64,000 bases of DNA from assembly GCA_023055425.1 (NCBI GenBank), contig JALGPY010000009.1, positions 35,755,275 to 35,819,274 of the forward strand. Reading direction: 5' to 3'. A model generated the notes under the pieces. It made no database searches and was not told where the DNA came from. It worked only from the letters and a program-made list of their open reading frames with translations. Made by a program: the position numbers and the translations under genes. Positions 10,157 to 21,038 of the stretch are shown piece after piece; the first letter of the stretch is position 1; every line of letters begins with the position of its first letter. The stretch comes from Linanthus parryae (Eukaryota > Streptophyta > Magnoliopsida > Ericales > Polemoniaceae).

Positions 10157-11020
10157 TTATCCCTTGGTTTTTCTAGTTCCACCACTCCCCTTGATGTAAT
10201 GTCTTTCACAATGAATGGTCCAGACCATCTTGAGCGCAGCTTCCTTGGATAGAATTTCATCCTTGAGAAGGAGAACCTTCTGCCCAATTTCTATCTTCTT
10301 TGGTAGAATGCGATTGTCATGCCACTTCTCCGTTTTTTCTTTATAGATTTTGGCACTCTCATAAGCTGTTTTACGAAATTCCTCTAGTTCGAGGAGTGCC
10401 ATCTTCCGTTTGTCCCCAGATAAGCCGTGATCCATATTAAGCTGCTTGATTGCCCAGTATGCTCTGTGCTCCAATTCTACTGGTAAGTGACATGCTTTTC
10501 CAAAAACCAGCTGGTATGGGGACATTCCCAGCGGGGTTTTGTAAGCAGTTCTGTATGCCCAGAGCGCATCATCCAGTTTTAATGACCAGTCCTTGCGTCC
10601 AGGATTCACAGTTTTTTCCAGTATGCTCTTTATCTCTCTGTTGGACACCTCTACTTTCCCGTTTGCCTGAGGTTGATAAGACAGTGACACCTTATGGATA
10701 GACACCCCGTACTGCTTTAGAACCTTGGCAAAGACTTTATTGATAAAATGAGAACCTTCATCACTGACCATGGCTCTTGGCGTTCCGAATCTGGTAAAAA
10801 TGTTGCGTTTGAGGAATCGTTCCACAACTGCTGCATCGTTCTTCTGACAGGCCATAGCTTCCACCCATTTTGACACATAGTCTACTGCCACTAAGATGTA
10901 GAGATTTCCCAGAGAAGAAGGGAATGGACCCATAAAATCAATACCCCAAACGTCAAAAGGCTCAACCTTCTGCCAAAGTGTCATAGGCATCTCATTTCGC
11001 TGGGAGATATTTCCTGTACG
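10157..11020 (-). pseudogene. Gypsy integrase catalytic core and C-terminal region
   Basis: The 277-residue frame has the DDE integrase core: D in [16 protein letters not shown] in MVSDEGSHF and E in [13 protein letters not shown], about 35 residues apart for the last pair, as the family requires. [17 protein letters not shown] and [12 protein letters not shown] are hallmarks of plant gypsy integrases. The C-terminal part ([11 protein letters not shown]) matches the GPY/F-like region. It is in the same frame as the zinc-finger part upstream, separated by one TAG (11021-11023, within CDRC then stop). The end may be altered: the last residues ([18 protein letters not shown]) no longer look family-like. 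Confidence 0.88.
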
Positions 11021-12764
11021 CTAGCAGCGATCACAACTTTGTGCATAGTCATGGCAATCCTTGAAGACTGTTGGCCAGAAAAATCCTGACTGCAGCACTT
11101 TGTGGGCTGTTCTTGGACCGCTGAAGTGTCCCCCACACTGTGCTGAGTGGCAGTGCTGAATTACCTCCAAAATCTCGTGACATGGGATGCAACGTCGGAG
11201 AATATTATCTGCACCTTGTTTAAATAGATAAGGATCGTCCCAGAAATAGTGTCTGCATTCTGAAATAAACTTCTTTTTCTGCCAAGGGGTGATGTCTTCA
11301 GGGAGTGCTCCATTGACCAAATAATTGGCTATTGCGTAATACCAGGGTCGTCTGTTGGTCTTGATCTTCATAATATGCTCATCTGGGAAATTTTCTTGAA
11401 TTGACACCAATTCTTCTGTAGGGTTTTCCAGGCGAGATAGATGATCAGCTACCACATTTTCAACTCCCTTTTTATCCCTGATTCCGACATCGAATTCCTG
11501 CATCAGCAGAATCCAACGCAGCAGCCTTGGCTTTGCATCCTTTTTCTCTAGTAAGTATTTCAACGCACTATGATCCGTGAATATGATGACTTTTGAACCT
11601 ACCAGGTAGGATCTGAACTTATCTAGAGCAAAAACGACTGCCAGCAGCTCCTTTTCTGTAGTCCCATAATTAATCTGTGCTTCATTCAGGACCCTGCTGG
11701 CATAGTAAATGACACTGCACACTTTATCTTTTCGCTGTCCCAACACTGCGCCCACTGCGTAATCACTGGCGTCACACATCAGCTCGAATGGGAGGTTCCA
11801 ATCTGGCGTTGTGATAATGGGTGCAGTTGTCAGTCTATCTTTGAGTACGTCAAAGGCTTCTTTGCATGCTTCGTCAAATATGAAGGGCACATCTTTTCCC
11901 AACAAATTACAAAGTGGCTTTGTAATTTTGGAAAAATCTTTGATAAATCTTCTGTAAAACCCTGCATGGCCCAAAAAACTCTTGATTTCCTTGACTGTAG
12001 TCGGATATGGTAGCTGCTTGATCACCTCTATTTTTGCTCTGTCTACTTCCAGGCCTTTGCTGGAAATCCTGTGTCCCAGCACTATTCCTTCAGTAACCAT
12101 GAAGTGGCATTTCTCCCGGTTGAGTACTAGGTTAGTCTTTCTGCATCCAATCAGAACTCTGGCCAGATGGTATAAGCAATCATCAAAACTGTCCCCAAAT
12201 AACGAAAAATCGTCCATGAAAACTTCCAGATTTTTCTCTATCATGTCAGAGAAAATGGCCATCATACATCTTTGGAATGTCGCTGGAGCATTACATAATC
12301 CGAAGCATTCGTCTAAAAGCAAATGTTCCGTATGGGCAGGTGAACGTCGTCTTTTCTTGATCTTCCGGATTTATATAGATCTGGTTGTAACCGGAGTACC
12401 CGTCAAGAAAGCATTAATAAGCATGGTGGGCCAATCTGTCCAACATCTGGTCCATGAATGGCAGCGGAAAGTGGTCTTTCAATGTCGCGTCGTTCAGCTT
12501 CCGATAATCCATACAGATTCGCCAGCCAGTGACAGTGCGCTGGGCGATCTGCTCCTGATCAGCGTTCTGTACCACTGTAATACCCCCTTTCTTTGGTACA
12601 CACTTGACAGGACTAACCCAGGTGCTGTCTGATATGGGATATATAATCCCTGCTTCTAGCCACTTCATGACCTCCTTACGTACCACATCTTTCGTGATTG
12701 GGTTTAGTCTCCGTTGAGGTTGGATGACTGGTTTCTTTCCTTCTTCAATTCTTATTTTGTGCAT
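11021..12764 (-). pseudogene. Gypsy reverse transcriptase, RNase H and integrase zinc finger
   Basis: 12764-12414 has the RT start (KKPVIQPQRRLNP, WVSPVKCVPKKGG, GWRICMDYRKLNDAT, DHFPLPFMDQML). A TAA interrupts it at HHAY, and a 2-bp loss before GLCNAPATF shifts frame. 12322-11021 then runs open with the catalytic FMDDF box, VLGHRIS, the [11 protein letters not shown] connection, RNase H ([22 protein letters not shown]) and the HHCC zinc finger of integrase (H-x-GGH ... [11 protein letters not shown]). RT needs YXDD; the FMDD form is usual for this lineage. The two breaks inactivate the polyprotein. Confidence 0.9.
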
Positions 12765-12782
12765 GCAGTTATCAGGACTGAT

Positions 12783-13620
12783 TCACTTTAGGTCAGCAAT
12801 TGTCCATCCGATAGCTTCTTTATGCTCTCGAAGTACTTCCAGCAGATTTTGTTCCTGTTCCTGAGATAGAAGAGATGAAACAATTACCGGCAGAGTATTA
12901 TTTTCACCAATAAATGCGTACCTGAGGTGGTCTGGCAACTGTTTCAACTCCAGGACTGGTGGTTCCTGAAGTGATGGGATCAATGTCATTTGCTGCTCGC
13001 CTCCTTCATCCTTATATAGAGTGACCCAGCTTTCTGTTCTCATGATCTGCTCAGCTTGGTGCTCCTCTGTTTCCTCTGTGGTACATATCCTCAAATTCCC
13101 CCCATGAATTTTCCATCTCCTCAATTTCCAGATCATCAATTACTTCCACTGCAAAACAGTTTTCATGAGCATATTGATCAGGGAGTTGGAGAGATTTGAA
13201 GACGTTGCATTTCACTTTTTCTTCGTTGATTTGCATGGACAGCTCTCCACTTTTGCAGTTGATAATGGCTTCACCAGTTGCTAGGAAAGGTCTGCCCAAA
13301 ATTAGTGGGACCTCTCCTGCCTCCATATCAGTATCACAAAGTCTGCTGGAAAAATAAGCTCTCCAACTTTTACCAGGATATCTTCAATGACTCCATAGGC
13401 AAGTTTTACGGATCTGTCAGCCATTTGAAGCATAATTCTTGTTGGCCGCGGTTCTCCGACTCCCAGACTTTTGAAGATTGTTAGTGGCATCAGGTTAATG
13501 CTGGCACCCAAGTCGCACAAGGCTTTTCCTGTGTATGCACTGCCCAGAGTTACTGGAATAACAAAACTGCCAGGGTCTTTCTTCTTCAGTGGTAGATTGT
13601 TAGTGGCATCATCCGCCTTC
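12783..13620 (-). pseudogene. Gypsy protease and protease-RT linker
   Basis: Upstream of the 13520-13302 frame the minus strand encodes KKKDPGSFVIPVTLG, then ALCDLGASINLMPLTIF, the aspartic protease active site in its Athila-type form (DLGAS in place of D-T/S-G). It continues as LILGRPFLATGEAIINC in another frame (13326-13051) and as an acidic linker (13139-12783) with PPVLELKQLPDHLRYAF, the usual lead into RT. Three frames are used, so at least two frameshifts are present. An 18-bp direct repeat inside this region may be a local copying event. Confidence 0.85.
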
Positions 13621-13768
13621 TCCCATTCAATATGTCTTTGAGAAATTTCGCATAAGTAGGCATTTTGGCGAGTGCTTTGGCAAAAGGTATGTTTATCTGT
13701 AATTGCTTGAATACCTCCAGAACTCTGGCGTAGTCTTTGCTGTCATCTCTCTTACGTGTCTTCAGAGG

Positions 13769-15424
13769 TTAAGGTACCTCTTTAGAGATTGGCACTGTTT
13801 CTGGGTTACCCTCATTAGTCTGCTCTGCTTCCTTCTCGACCGAACCCCTTTGTTGAGGGTTAGCGGTTGAGCTGTATTCCCTGTCAAACACTTCGTGTTC
13901 AATGATCTTTGACTTTTCTGCACGTGCATGACTGGGATACGACGGATCCTGCAGTGCGATTCCACTCCGAGTTGTGACAGCATTCATTTGAGCGCGTGGA
14001 TTGTTCACTGTATTTGATGGTAAATTCCCTGGGGCTCGTTCTGCTTGGTTCTGTGCAAGCTGACCATTCTATACCTCCAAGTTGCGGGTAGCAATTTCCA
14101 TTTGGCTTACATCGGCAGTTAATGATTCCATCTGCGAAAATCTAGCTTCCCACTGCTAATTGAATTTCTCCATGTAGGACTCAAAATGTTGTTGTGATAA
14201 ATTTAGCTGTGGTTGTGCTGCTGGTGCTTGCTATGCTGGTGCTGTCTGTTGTGCCTGTGGCCTGTGCTGAAACCCTGGTGCATAAACTGTTGCATTGGGG
14301 TTTCCGTAACGGAACCCTGGATGGTCACGTGTGCCAGGTCTGTAGCGGCTTGGATCCCACTGCTGCTGAACATAATTGGCATCTTCGGCCTGAAGCTCCT
14401 GAATTGCTGCATCGAGGTCAGGTTCATCCACTGCTGCCACGGTTTTCTTTTCTGTATACACCTTTTTAACTAAGTCTTGTACCACTTTCGTGAGATTGTC
14501 AATCCTGTCATCAGCCACTGGTTCTGCTAGTGCTGTGACCCTGCGGTCATCAAACAGACGAGTATCCTACTTGGCTAATTGTTTCATCTGTTCGTAGGCT
14601 CCATCTTTATCCACATGGTACATAAAATTTCCCCCAGCTTCCCTGTCAATCCTGTCAGCATTCTCCCTGTCAAGAGCATGGTAGAATACTTGCAGAATTT
14701 TCACGTCCCCGAAGTCGTGATTGGGGCATCTTTTAACGAGTCTCATCAGCCTGTACCATGCGTCTACCACCGTCCTTCCCATCTTCTGTTTGAAAGATAA
14801 GATCTCACTCTGCAGCTTGATAACACGGGATGCGGGGTAGAATTTCGCCAAAAAATCAGTAACACACCCCTCCCAGGTTGTGATAGACCGTGGTGGTCTC
14901 GCTTCTAGCCAGTCTTTTGCTGTTCCGAACAAGCAGTATGGGAATAGAATTAATTTTAGCGTATCCGCTTCAACTCCTCTGTACTTAATCTTGTTGCAGT
15001 AGTCTTCGAACTTTCCAAGGAAGTCGTTTGGATCTTCATCTGCTTTCCCATTGAAAGGACAATGAGCCTGGGCGGTTTGGATGGTGGATGATTTTAGATT
15101 GAAGTGCTCTGCTGTAATTGGTGGCACTACGATAGCTGGTTGATGTCCTCCGGTAGGGACTTCAAAGTTCTCTGCTATCGCCCTCCCAGACCTGTTGTAA
15201 GTCCTCTGATTGTTCCTGGCAGCAAAGCCTGCTGCTATCAGCTCCTCAATGTAAAGAGCCATCTGTGCTGGAGTGCGTTGCTCCTGTCCTGTGGGTGTTC
15301 CTGCTTCTGTTGGCGCGTTTTCTTCGTGCTCAGACATCGCGGATCGGTGTCTGCGATTTTGCTCCCTGAAAAGTTTTTCGGGATCTTCAAGTGGTGACAC
15401 CAGTTTGCGAGGCAATCTGGGCAT
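13769..15424 (-). pseudogene. Gypsy gag, interrupted by two in-frame TAG codons
   Basis: The ATG lies about 145 bp inside the 5' LTR. The first 285 residues hold the gag capsid region: FNLKSSTIQTAQAHCPFNG, DPNDFLGKFEDYCNKIK, LFPYCLFGTAKDWLEARP and the TTWEGCVTDFLAKFYP box of Retrotrans_gag. TAG at 14567-14569 ends this frame, but the same frame goes on to a second TAG at 14231-14233 and then to 13769. All three pieces share one frame. The middle part is Gln/Pro-rich. Both stops are compatible with CAG-to-TAG changes on the coding strand, as expected for a methylated element. Confidence 0.88.
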
Positions 15425-15544
15425 ATACTAGAATAACCTGAAAATCAGAGTTCAAGAGCAATAAGTTAAGGGAAAATAAACGTAAAAAATAAAAGAAAAA
15501 GCTTTGAAACTTATTCTAATTTCTTTTAAGAAACTATGACCGTT

Positions 15545-15561
15545 CCCCGGCAACGGCGCCA
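15545..15561 (-). other. Gypsy primer binding site, tRNA-Asp type
   Basis: The + strand reads CCCCGGCAACGGCGCCA, which equals the 3' end of plant tRNA-Asp(GTC) with CCA. The element RNA (minus strand) is complementary to it. It lies 6 bp from the 5' LTR edge (15568). Confidence 0.88.
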
Positions 15562-16560
15562 AAAACTTGACATCGTAAACCTATCTGCTTTTTCGCAAGT
15601 GTACGATCAAGTAATATAGAGTATGTATTTATGACTCTGATTGTCGAACCCACGAGAACAGTTTAAGTTTTACTTGTAAGAATTAAAAATAAATACAAAG
15701 CTGTAAAAAGGAGGAAAGTTGGGATGTGATTATACTCAACTAATTTGCAGTAAATAAAGCAATACTTAGAAAAGCTTATTTTATTTTTTAGTAATTTTCT
15801 GGGAATTGTTGTAGTTGTAAAAGTTGATGATTTTAATAATCTAGGTCCCAGGATCCCATAGGGTTACTTTTCAGCTTGCCTGGTTCACTTGATTTCAGAA
15901 ACACACAGCAGTCTTGTTTATGCCAGCATACCATTAATACAATCTCCTCTCGGTCTCATGTACCTGTCACTCTCCTACAGATTTTGGGTCCTCTCGGTCC
16001 ACCTAAATCTGCAGGTTTGTTCTAAGTCTGCTAAGGTTACAGGTTCTCCTCTCGGTCACCCCCTAAACGTCTAGCAGCTAGTCTAATGCTTCTGGGCTAA
16101 CACCCTGGTTCTTTTCACCTCTCGGTCCATCAAGATAGGGTATTCAATCATGTCTTTTCTTCCTAACTCTCACTGGCCACTCTCGCGCACCAGATCCTAT
16201 GTATAACACTCCTGGGTGATCAAGCCATTCATGTATGTATATAAAATCAAAGACAAGATAATAAACAATCCAACTCTGTATTAAGACTTCAAACTAGTCA
16301 TGCATCTGAAAATCAAACAAACAAGACTGTTGAATTCATAAACCCTAGGTTCATCGAGAACCTAGGTAAAAGGTTTAGCTAGCTTGCATTATTGAAAGAC
16401 AATGTTTCATAAAAGAAAGAAGAAAGATCAAACGAGTTAATGGCTGAATACTGAAAAACTGCTCCAATCCTGCTCTGCTCCAATCCTGACGGATCTGATA
16501 CTGGTTGCTGTGATGATGATTGTGTATCTGTATCCCTAATTCTGTGCTGGAACACCTCCT

Positions 16561-16566
16561 TTTATA
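16561..16566 (-). promoter_or_regulatory. TATA box of the gypsy 5' LTR
   Basis: On the minus strand this reads TATAAAAGGAGG, in the LTR that would drive the full-length RNA. The perfect palindrome TGCGTTCGAACGCA starts at 16651, 85 bp upstream, as in the other LTR and at the internal TATA box. Confidence 0.65.
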
Positions 16567-16650
16567 CTGCCACAGTCTCTAAAACTGATGCACGAAATTC
16601 CTGTTCTACCCTTGCAAAAACCCGTCCTGGAAGCTTCAGGAAACCCATCC

Positions 16651-16966
16651 TGCGTTCGAACGCAGCTTCCCTGCGTTTAAACGCAGTGCGTCTGAACGCA
16701 TGTTTCCTGCGTTTGAATGCAGGCCTTAGCCGATTTTCTCCTTCTTCCTTCTGGCTTCTCGGACTTGTGCGTCTGAACGCAGCTTCCCTGCGTCTGAACG
16801 CACCCCTTGGTCTTCACGGTTCTGGAGTCAAAGCCTGCGTCTGAACGCAGGTCTGTGCGTCTGAACGCACAGACTTAACCTTTCTTCTGCCTTTCTTCCT
16901 CTACTGCTATTTTGTGCGTCTGAACGCAGGTCCTGCGTCTGAACGCAGGTCCTGCGTCTGAACGCA
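16651..16966. repeat. Array of 11 palindromes in the right LTR
   Basis: It has the same arrangement as 5361-5657 with one more 19-bp unit (unit edges near 16910-16966). Two copies are perfect palindromes (TGCGTTCGAACGCA, TGCGTTTAAACGCA). Every full copy carries two CG dinucleotides. Confidence 0.9.
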
Positions 16967-17262
16967 CATACTTAAACTTTTCTGCATCTTTTCTGCTCAG
17001 CTTCCTTGATACGCTGCCTCCAAATCCAAGTCAATTTCATGCATTTCTCGGCACGTGTTACCTGCACATAATAACATGTACCCGCGATCATATCCAACAA
17101 ACACAATTATGCAAGAAATTACCCGAATCTACCGATCACGTCCTTAAAGTCTCTGCCTCGCATCAAGTGGAAAATAGGCTGAAAATGGGCAAACTCAACT
17201 CTCGCAGGATTAGAACCAATGGTAAGAAGATGTCCCAAACTAATTCCATTTTCACGCTATCA

Positions 17263-17267
17263 GTGAG
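17263..17267. repeat. Gypsy target site duplication GTGAG, right copy
   Basis: This matches 4273-4277 exactly and directly abuts the LTR end CTATCA. Confidence 0.9.
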
Positions 17268-18092
17268 AGCCATGTTGTTGTCTTCCACCTCCCAGTTAGT
17301 CTTGACCAAATCTGCAAAAGATTCCTCACTGAACCACGCTGCTTCCATTCTGAAAGGGCGAAGCTGTTTTGGAGGAGAAGGGGATCCAGAACTGGATCAC
17401 TAATGGGTGGTGATCAAATTGAACCCCTTCCAGATGAACTACCACCGCTTCTGGGAATAGCTGCCGCCAAGCGGGGTTACAGAGTGCTTTGTCGATACTT
17501 TGACGAATCTTTCGGACCCTAGGTTGCCCGTTCTTCCAGGTAAAGCGTGGGCCGACAAATCCCATATCCATGAGATTGCAATCTTGGCAAAGGTTGTTGA
17601 ATCTCGAGTTCAGGAGGAGGACACCGGACGGGCCCCTCGCCTTTCGAATTGGGAGGCCACTTGGTTCATATCGCCGGCCACCAACCAAGGGATTTGGTGC
17701 TTGTTAGCGAGGTTCCGGAGGTAATCTCAATGTTCATTCCTAGTAAGGGGCGTGGGGCTAGCGTAGATTGCCGAGAAAAGCCAATCGGCGCTGTTCCTAA
17801 GCCGGATAATGCCCGTGAGGGTTTGATTGTATGAACAAGTAAATTCAACCTCCACGAGGTTGCTATCCCAGAAGAGCCAAATTTCTCTGGCAAACCCCCT
17901 AGCTTCAACATAGTGAGAAGAGTCAAATCCGATGTTGCGGCGAATGATCTGAGATCGATCGCTCTGGATCCGGGTTTCAAACAGCACGAGAACAGAGGGA
18001 GAAGAAGCTCTACATAGATTTGTAACCGCCTGAGTGGTGGCATCATTTCCCATTCCACGCACGTTCCAGGTGATAATCTTCATCGGAATCAT
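17268..18092 (-). pseudogene. LINE ORF2 5' part: AP-type endonuclease
   Basis: ORF2 starts at the ATG at 18092 or 18083, just after ORF1 ends. The first block gives MKIITWNVRGMG, the classic start of the endonuclease/exonuclease/phosphatase fold (Asn as metal ligand), then LFETRIQSDR, where the ligand Glu of the usual ETK box is kept. After a frame change, 17688-17326 gives MDMGFVGPRFTWKNGQ and the C-terminal FDHHPLVIQF, matching the final S-D-H-x-P-L box with Phe for Ser. The frame then runs into the gypsy LTR, and the protein would resume at about 4277. The frameshift between the blocks and the gypsy insertion make it inactive. Confidence 0.85.
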
Positions 18093-18102
18093 GATGAACA
18101 GT

Positions 18103-19725
18103 TTACCGGCTACCCGCCGGTGAGGAATAGGAGGGAAGACTCCCGAATTTAGTTGAGCCTCCTGCATCGTGCTGAGAAGCAATCGGTTCCGCAGCGGCAG
18201 CGAATACAACATTTGTGTGATCCAAATCAGCTCCACTAGGGGGCAATACGTCCTGAGGTGGTTGAAATCCACCAGATCCGCTCAGTGGTCGACCGTTGTA
18301 AGGAAGGGTCTTTCCATCGGCTAACTCATCGGAAGGGAAATTTCGAAGTTGTCCAGGTGTGAGAGAATGGGTAGGGCTAGTGGTTGGCCTCTTCTCGGAG
18401 GTGCGACGGTTGCCGTTACCTTTGAGGCGTCCATTGGAAGGTTTGCCGGTGAAGGTGACCGGAGAGAACGGATTCAGCAGAGGGGGAAAAGAGTTTTTCC
18501 CGTCGAGTGAGTTGTTGGGGATGTTAGGGTTTCTCAAAATTGAGACTGAGGCATACGATAGGGGAGGGTTAAACCTTGATCCTGTGGCTCGGTGGTTGCC
18601 ACGTGGCGTGTTCTTAGGCGTGGGATCTCTAGGGTTAGTGGGTTTCTTCTTGCGGAAAGTAGTCCTTTTGTTGCTGTGATGGAGGGCGTGAATCACTACA
18701 TACTTCTTTTCCCTTATCCGGATATGCATGTGACGTGTCAGGGGCCACCCGTCCATCATCGTACATTAGCGTACTGAATCGTGACCCTAACATTCTGAAA
18801 TCAAAAATTCCTTCGCCACGTGCTGCCTCTTGATTGGGCTCTGTACTATCCGTACCGGGTTTCGGGTCGGGTTTCTTTTTACGTGGTTTTGCAATCATCC
18901 AGGGTCCGAATTTCGATCAGGATCCGTCTTCTTCACCCGACTTACCCGAAGTAGCTGTTCAATCCTTCGTATTCCCCTTTGATTTCTCCGTTATTGATCC
19001 AAACCGTAAGGAGCAGAGCTTTGGAGAGATCCATCTCTACACACAATAATGCATATTGTGATAGTAAGTGTGGCTTCATCAATCTTTATGAATCTACCGA
19101 AAAGTATACCCAGATCCTCAAGAACAACTTCTTTGAAATATTCAACAAGTAAGTTCCTCAATCGAACCCAAACAAGTGTTCTGGGTATTACCTCATTGTA
19201 AGGGTCAAACCCGGGCTTCCATTTCTGCACGGTCAAGTAATTACCAAGCACCAACCAAGGTCCTCCATTGTCGACATGCTCGTAGTCCTCCTTGGTTTTG
19301 AAGCGGACCAGGTAGTATCCCTTCTCTATGTCAACAATTTCATACCCTTCTTTGAGCTTCCATTGAGCTTCAATCCTTTGTTGCAGGAACTGGAAGCTTA
19401 CGATTCGACCCAAGAGGTGGGTTATTAAGGCTTTCCGCCAAGGTTTGTGTAACTCCCTTAGGGTTTCCCCTGAGATCCTAATACCCACTCTCCCTTCGGT
19501 TTGAGCGATTGAAATGTTTGTGAGATCCTTCATGACCTCATCATCATCATCATCCGAGTCATCTCCGGTATAGAAACAGAGAGATGGCCTGACGAGTGAG
19601 TCTTTGAATGACGGTGGTTCCGCCGAGATAGAACAGCGCCGTTTGAACTTCTTTTTGGCTTCGTCCGAGTGAATCAGTTTGTTCCGGTGAGGTTTCCACC
19701 GGATTTTCAGAAGAGAGCATTTCAC
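18103..19725 (-). pseudogene. LINE ORF1 (DUF4283-like, basic C-terminal region)
   Basis: The 244-residue first block (19725-18991) has the DUF4283-like fold of plant LINE ORF1: GETLRELHKPWRKALITHLLG, GYEIVDIEKGYYLVRFKTKE, NGGPWLVLGNYLTVQKWKP and TLVWVRLRNLLVEYFKE. A frame change leads into 18898-18635 and 18759-18103, which are Pro/Ser/Arg/Lys-rich as in the C-terminal half of these proteins. The normal zinc knuckle was not found. ORF1 probably packages LINE RNA. Confidence 0.78.
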
Positions 19726-19764
19726 TATCCATCATAACCCCTTTCTATTTCCATCTGTTCCCTC

Positions 19765-19780
19765 TTTGAGGCAGATTTTT
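19765..19780. repeat. LINE target site duplication, right copy
   Basis: TTTGAGGCAGATTTTT, identical to 953-968, marks the LINE 5' boundary just outside ORF1. Confidence 0.85.
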
Positions 19781-20211
19781 CACATATTTTCTTCACGTTA
19801 TTTATTTAGATTTTATCTAGTACCAAACATGCCCTCAATATGATATTTCTGAACCCTGGTAAATGCTATACTGACATAGTTCAGACGACTTCAGGAGCTG
19901 ATTATTTTTCGACGCTAATATTGATGTTTTTCATTGTGTGCTCAAAAATGATTCCAACAACATACACATAGAACCCCGTATGGAGCATGAATATTATAAC
20001 CATAAACAAATGAAGATTTATGTGCATGTTTGGGATCTCGAATTTTAATCCGATTGGGTTAAATCAGTAATTTTAATTTAATTTCGTTTGTTACGATGTC
20101 AACTTTTAAGATGCAAATTTGCAAATTAAAATGATCTCAGTGTAATTGTAGAATATTCAAATGTGAAGATTATGCGGCTGAAAATCTCAAAAAAATAAAT
20201 TTAATGCGGTT
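19781..20211. other. Loop of the inverted-repeat element, non-coding
   Basis: No gene is seen. Near 20020-20090 a segment beginning GTGCATGTTTGGGAT resembles the left arm at about 749-820 (same order, for about 70 bp), so the loop may hold a third partial arm copy. The last three bases, GTT, are the CACTA target duplication. Confidence 0.45.
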
Positions 20212-21001
20212 CACTACTAGAATTATAGCTTGAAACGGCGGTTCGAAACCGCCTTAAAGTTAACCAAAAACCGCCTTAAATCTTAAAACGGCGGTTTTTG
20301 TGGCGGTTCCTTAGGTGACGCCAACAGCGCCGTCGTTAATGTTAAAAGGGCGGTCAAAACCGACGTTATTTTTTTTTTCGGTGGTTTTTGGAAACCGCCT
20401 TAAACCAGAAGGCAAAAATATACAGCAACGTCACTTTCATTTAACCGCCTTACACAAATATTGTTTTTATATATTAATTATTTTTCATTTTTATTGGTTT
20501 TTTTATTCACTATTTTTATATATCGATCGTCTTTCAACACATTTTCATTTAACTGAAAACTTGTCTTCGACTTGAACGGAAGAATCTTATCCCCAATATT
20601 ATTCAAAAAATAAGAACCATATCCTCAAAAAATGTCCACATACAAATCATCAATAAGCAATCCAGATCTCAACTTCAACGTGAAGAACAATCGAGTGAAT
20701 TGTAGATCAGATCGAGGGGAAGCCAAGGGGAATCCGATCGAGGAAGGTTAGAGAGAGAGAGGGGTACTGCCGGTATTGCATCGCCGGCGAGGAAGCACAG
20801 AGAGAGAAGGAGAGATACTCCCGCTGTTGTCGCCGGAAAAAATATGTGGCAGCGGCGGAGGGGCTTCAGGCGCTTCTGTCCGATGGAGAAACAAGAGAAG
20901 ACGGAGGAGAAACTGATCTGGAGAAAAAGAGATGGAGGACATCATTTGCTGCTGGTTGTTCTCCATTAGTGTGGCCGAAGATGGCTGAAAAGGTGAAGAA
21001 G

Positions 21002-21038
<37 letters not shown>

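Larger units (their letters stand above)
4278..17262 (-). mobile_element. Athila-like Ty3-gypsy LTR retrotransposon, 12,985 bp
   Basis: The element is complete, with LTRs of 1676 and 1695 bp, TG...CA ends, 5-bp duplication GTGAG, a tRNA-Asp primer binding site and a polypurine tract. Coding is on the minus strand in the order gag, protease, reverse transcriptase, RNase H, integrase, then a separate env-like ORF before the 3' LTR. The pol order, the protease box CDLGASINLMP, the tRNA-Asp primer and the extra ORF fit the Athila/Tat side of Ty3-gypsy. About 45 substitutions separate the LTRs by eye (roughly 97% identity), so insertion is fairly recent. gag-pol has several stops and frameshifts, while the env-like ORF is open. 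It sits inside LINE ORF2. Confidence 0.95.
15568..17262 (-). repeat. Gypsy 5' LTR (right copy)
   Basis: 1695 bp, from TGACATCGTAAACC to ACGCTATCA on the + strand. It is 19 bp longer than the left copy because of one extra palindrome unit. It holds the promoter for the genomic RNA (TATA at 16561-16566, minus strand). Confidence 0.95.
969..19764 (-). mobile_element. L1-type LINE, minus strand, split by a gypsy element
   Basis: This is a plant L1-clade non-LTR retrotransposon. Reading from the right: ORF1 with a DUF4283-like RNA-binding region (19725 to 18103), ORF2 endonuclease (18092 to 17268), then after the 13-kb gypsy insertion the reverse transcriptase, zf-RVT region and RNase H (4232 to 988). 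The 3' end is a short A tail (T-run at about 965-973 on the + strand). Perfect 16-bp duplications at 953-968 and 19765-19780 bound it. Without the gypsy element the LINE is about 5.8 kb, close to full length. Several stops and frameshifts in both ORFs make it inactive. Confidence 0.88.

Noticed and set aside
15545..15561. tRNA-Asp gene fragment
   Set aside because: Only the 17 bases of the tRNA 3' end are present, directly next to an LTR; this is the primer binding site, not a tRNA gene.
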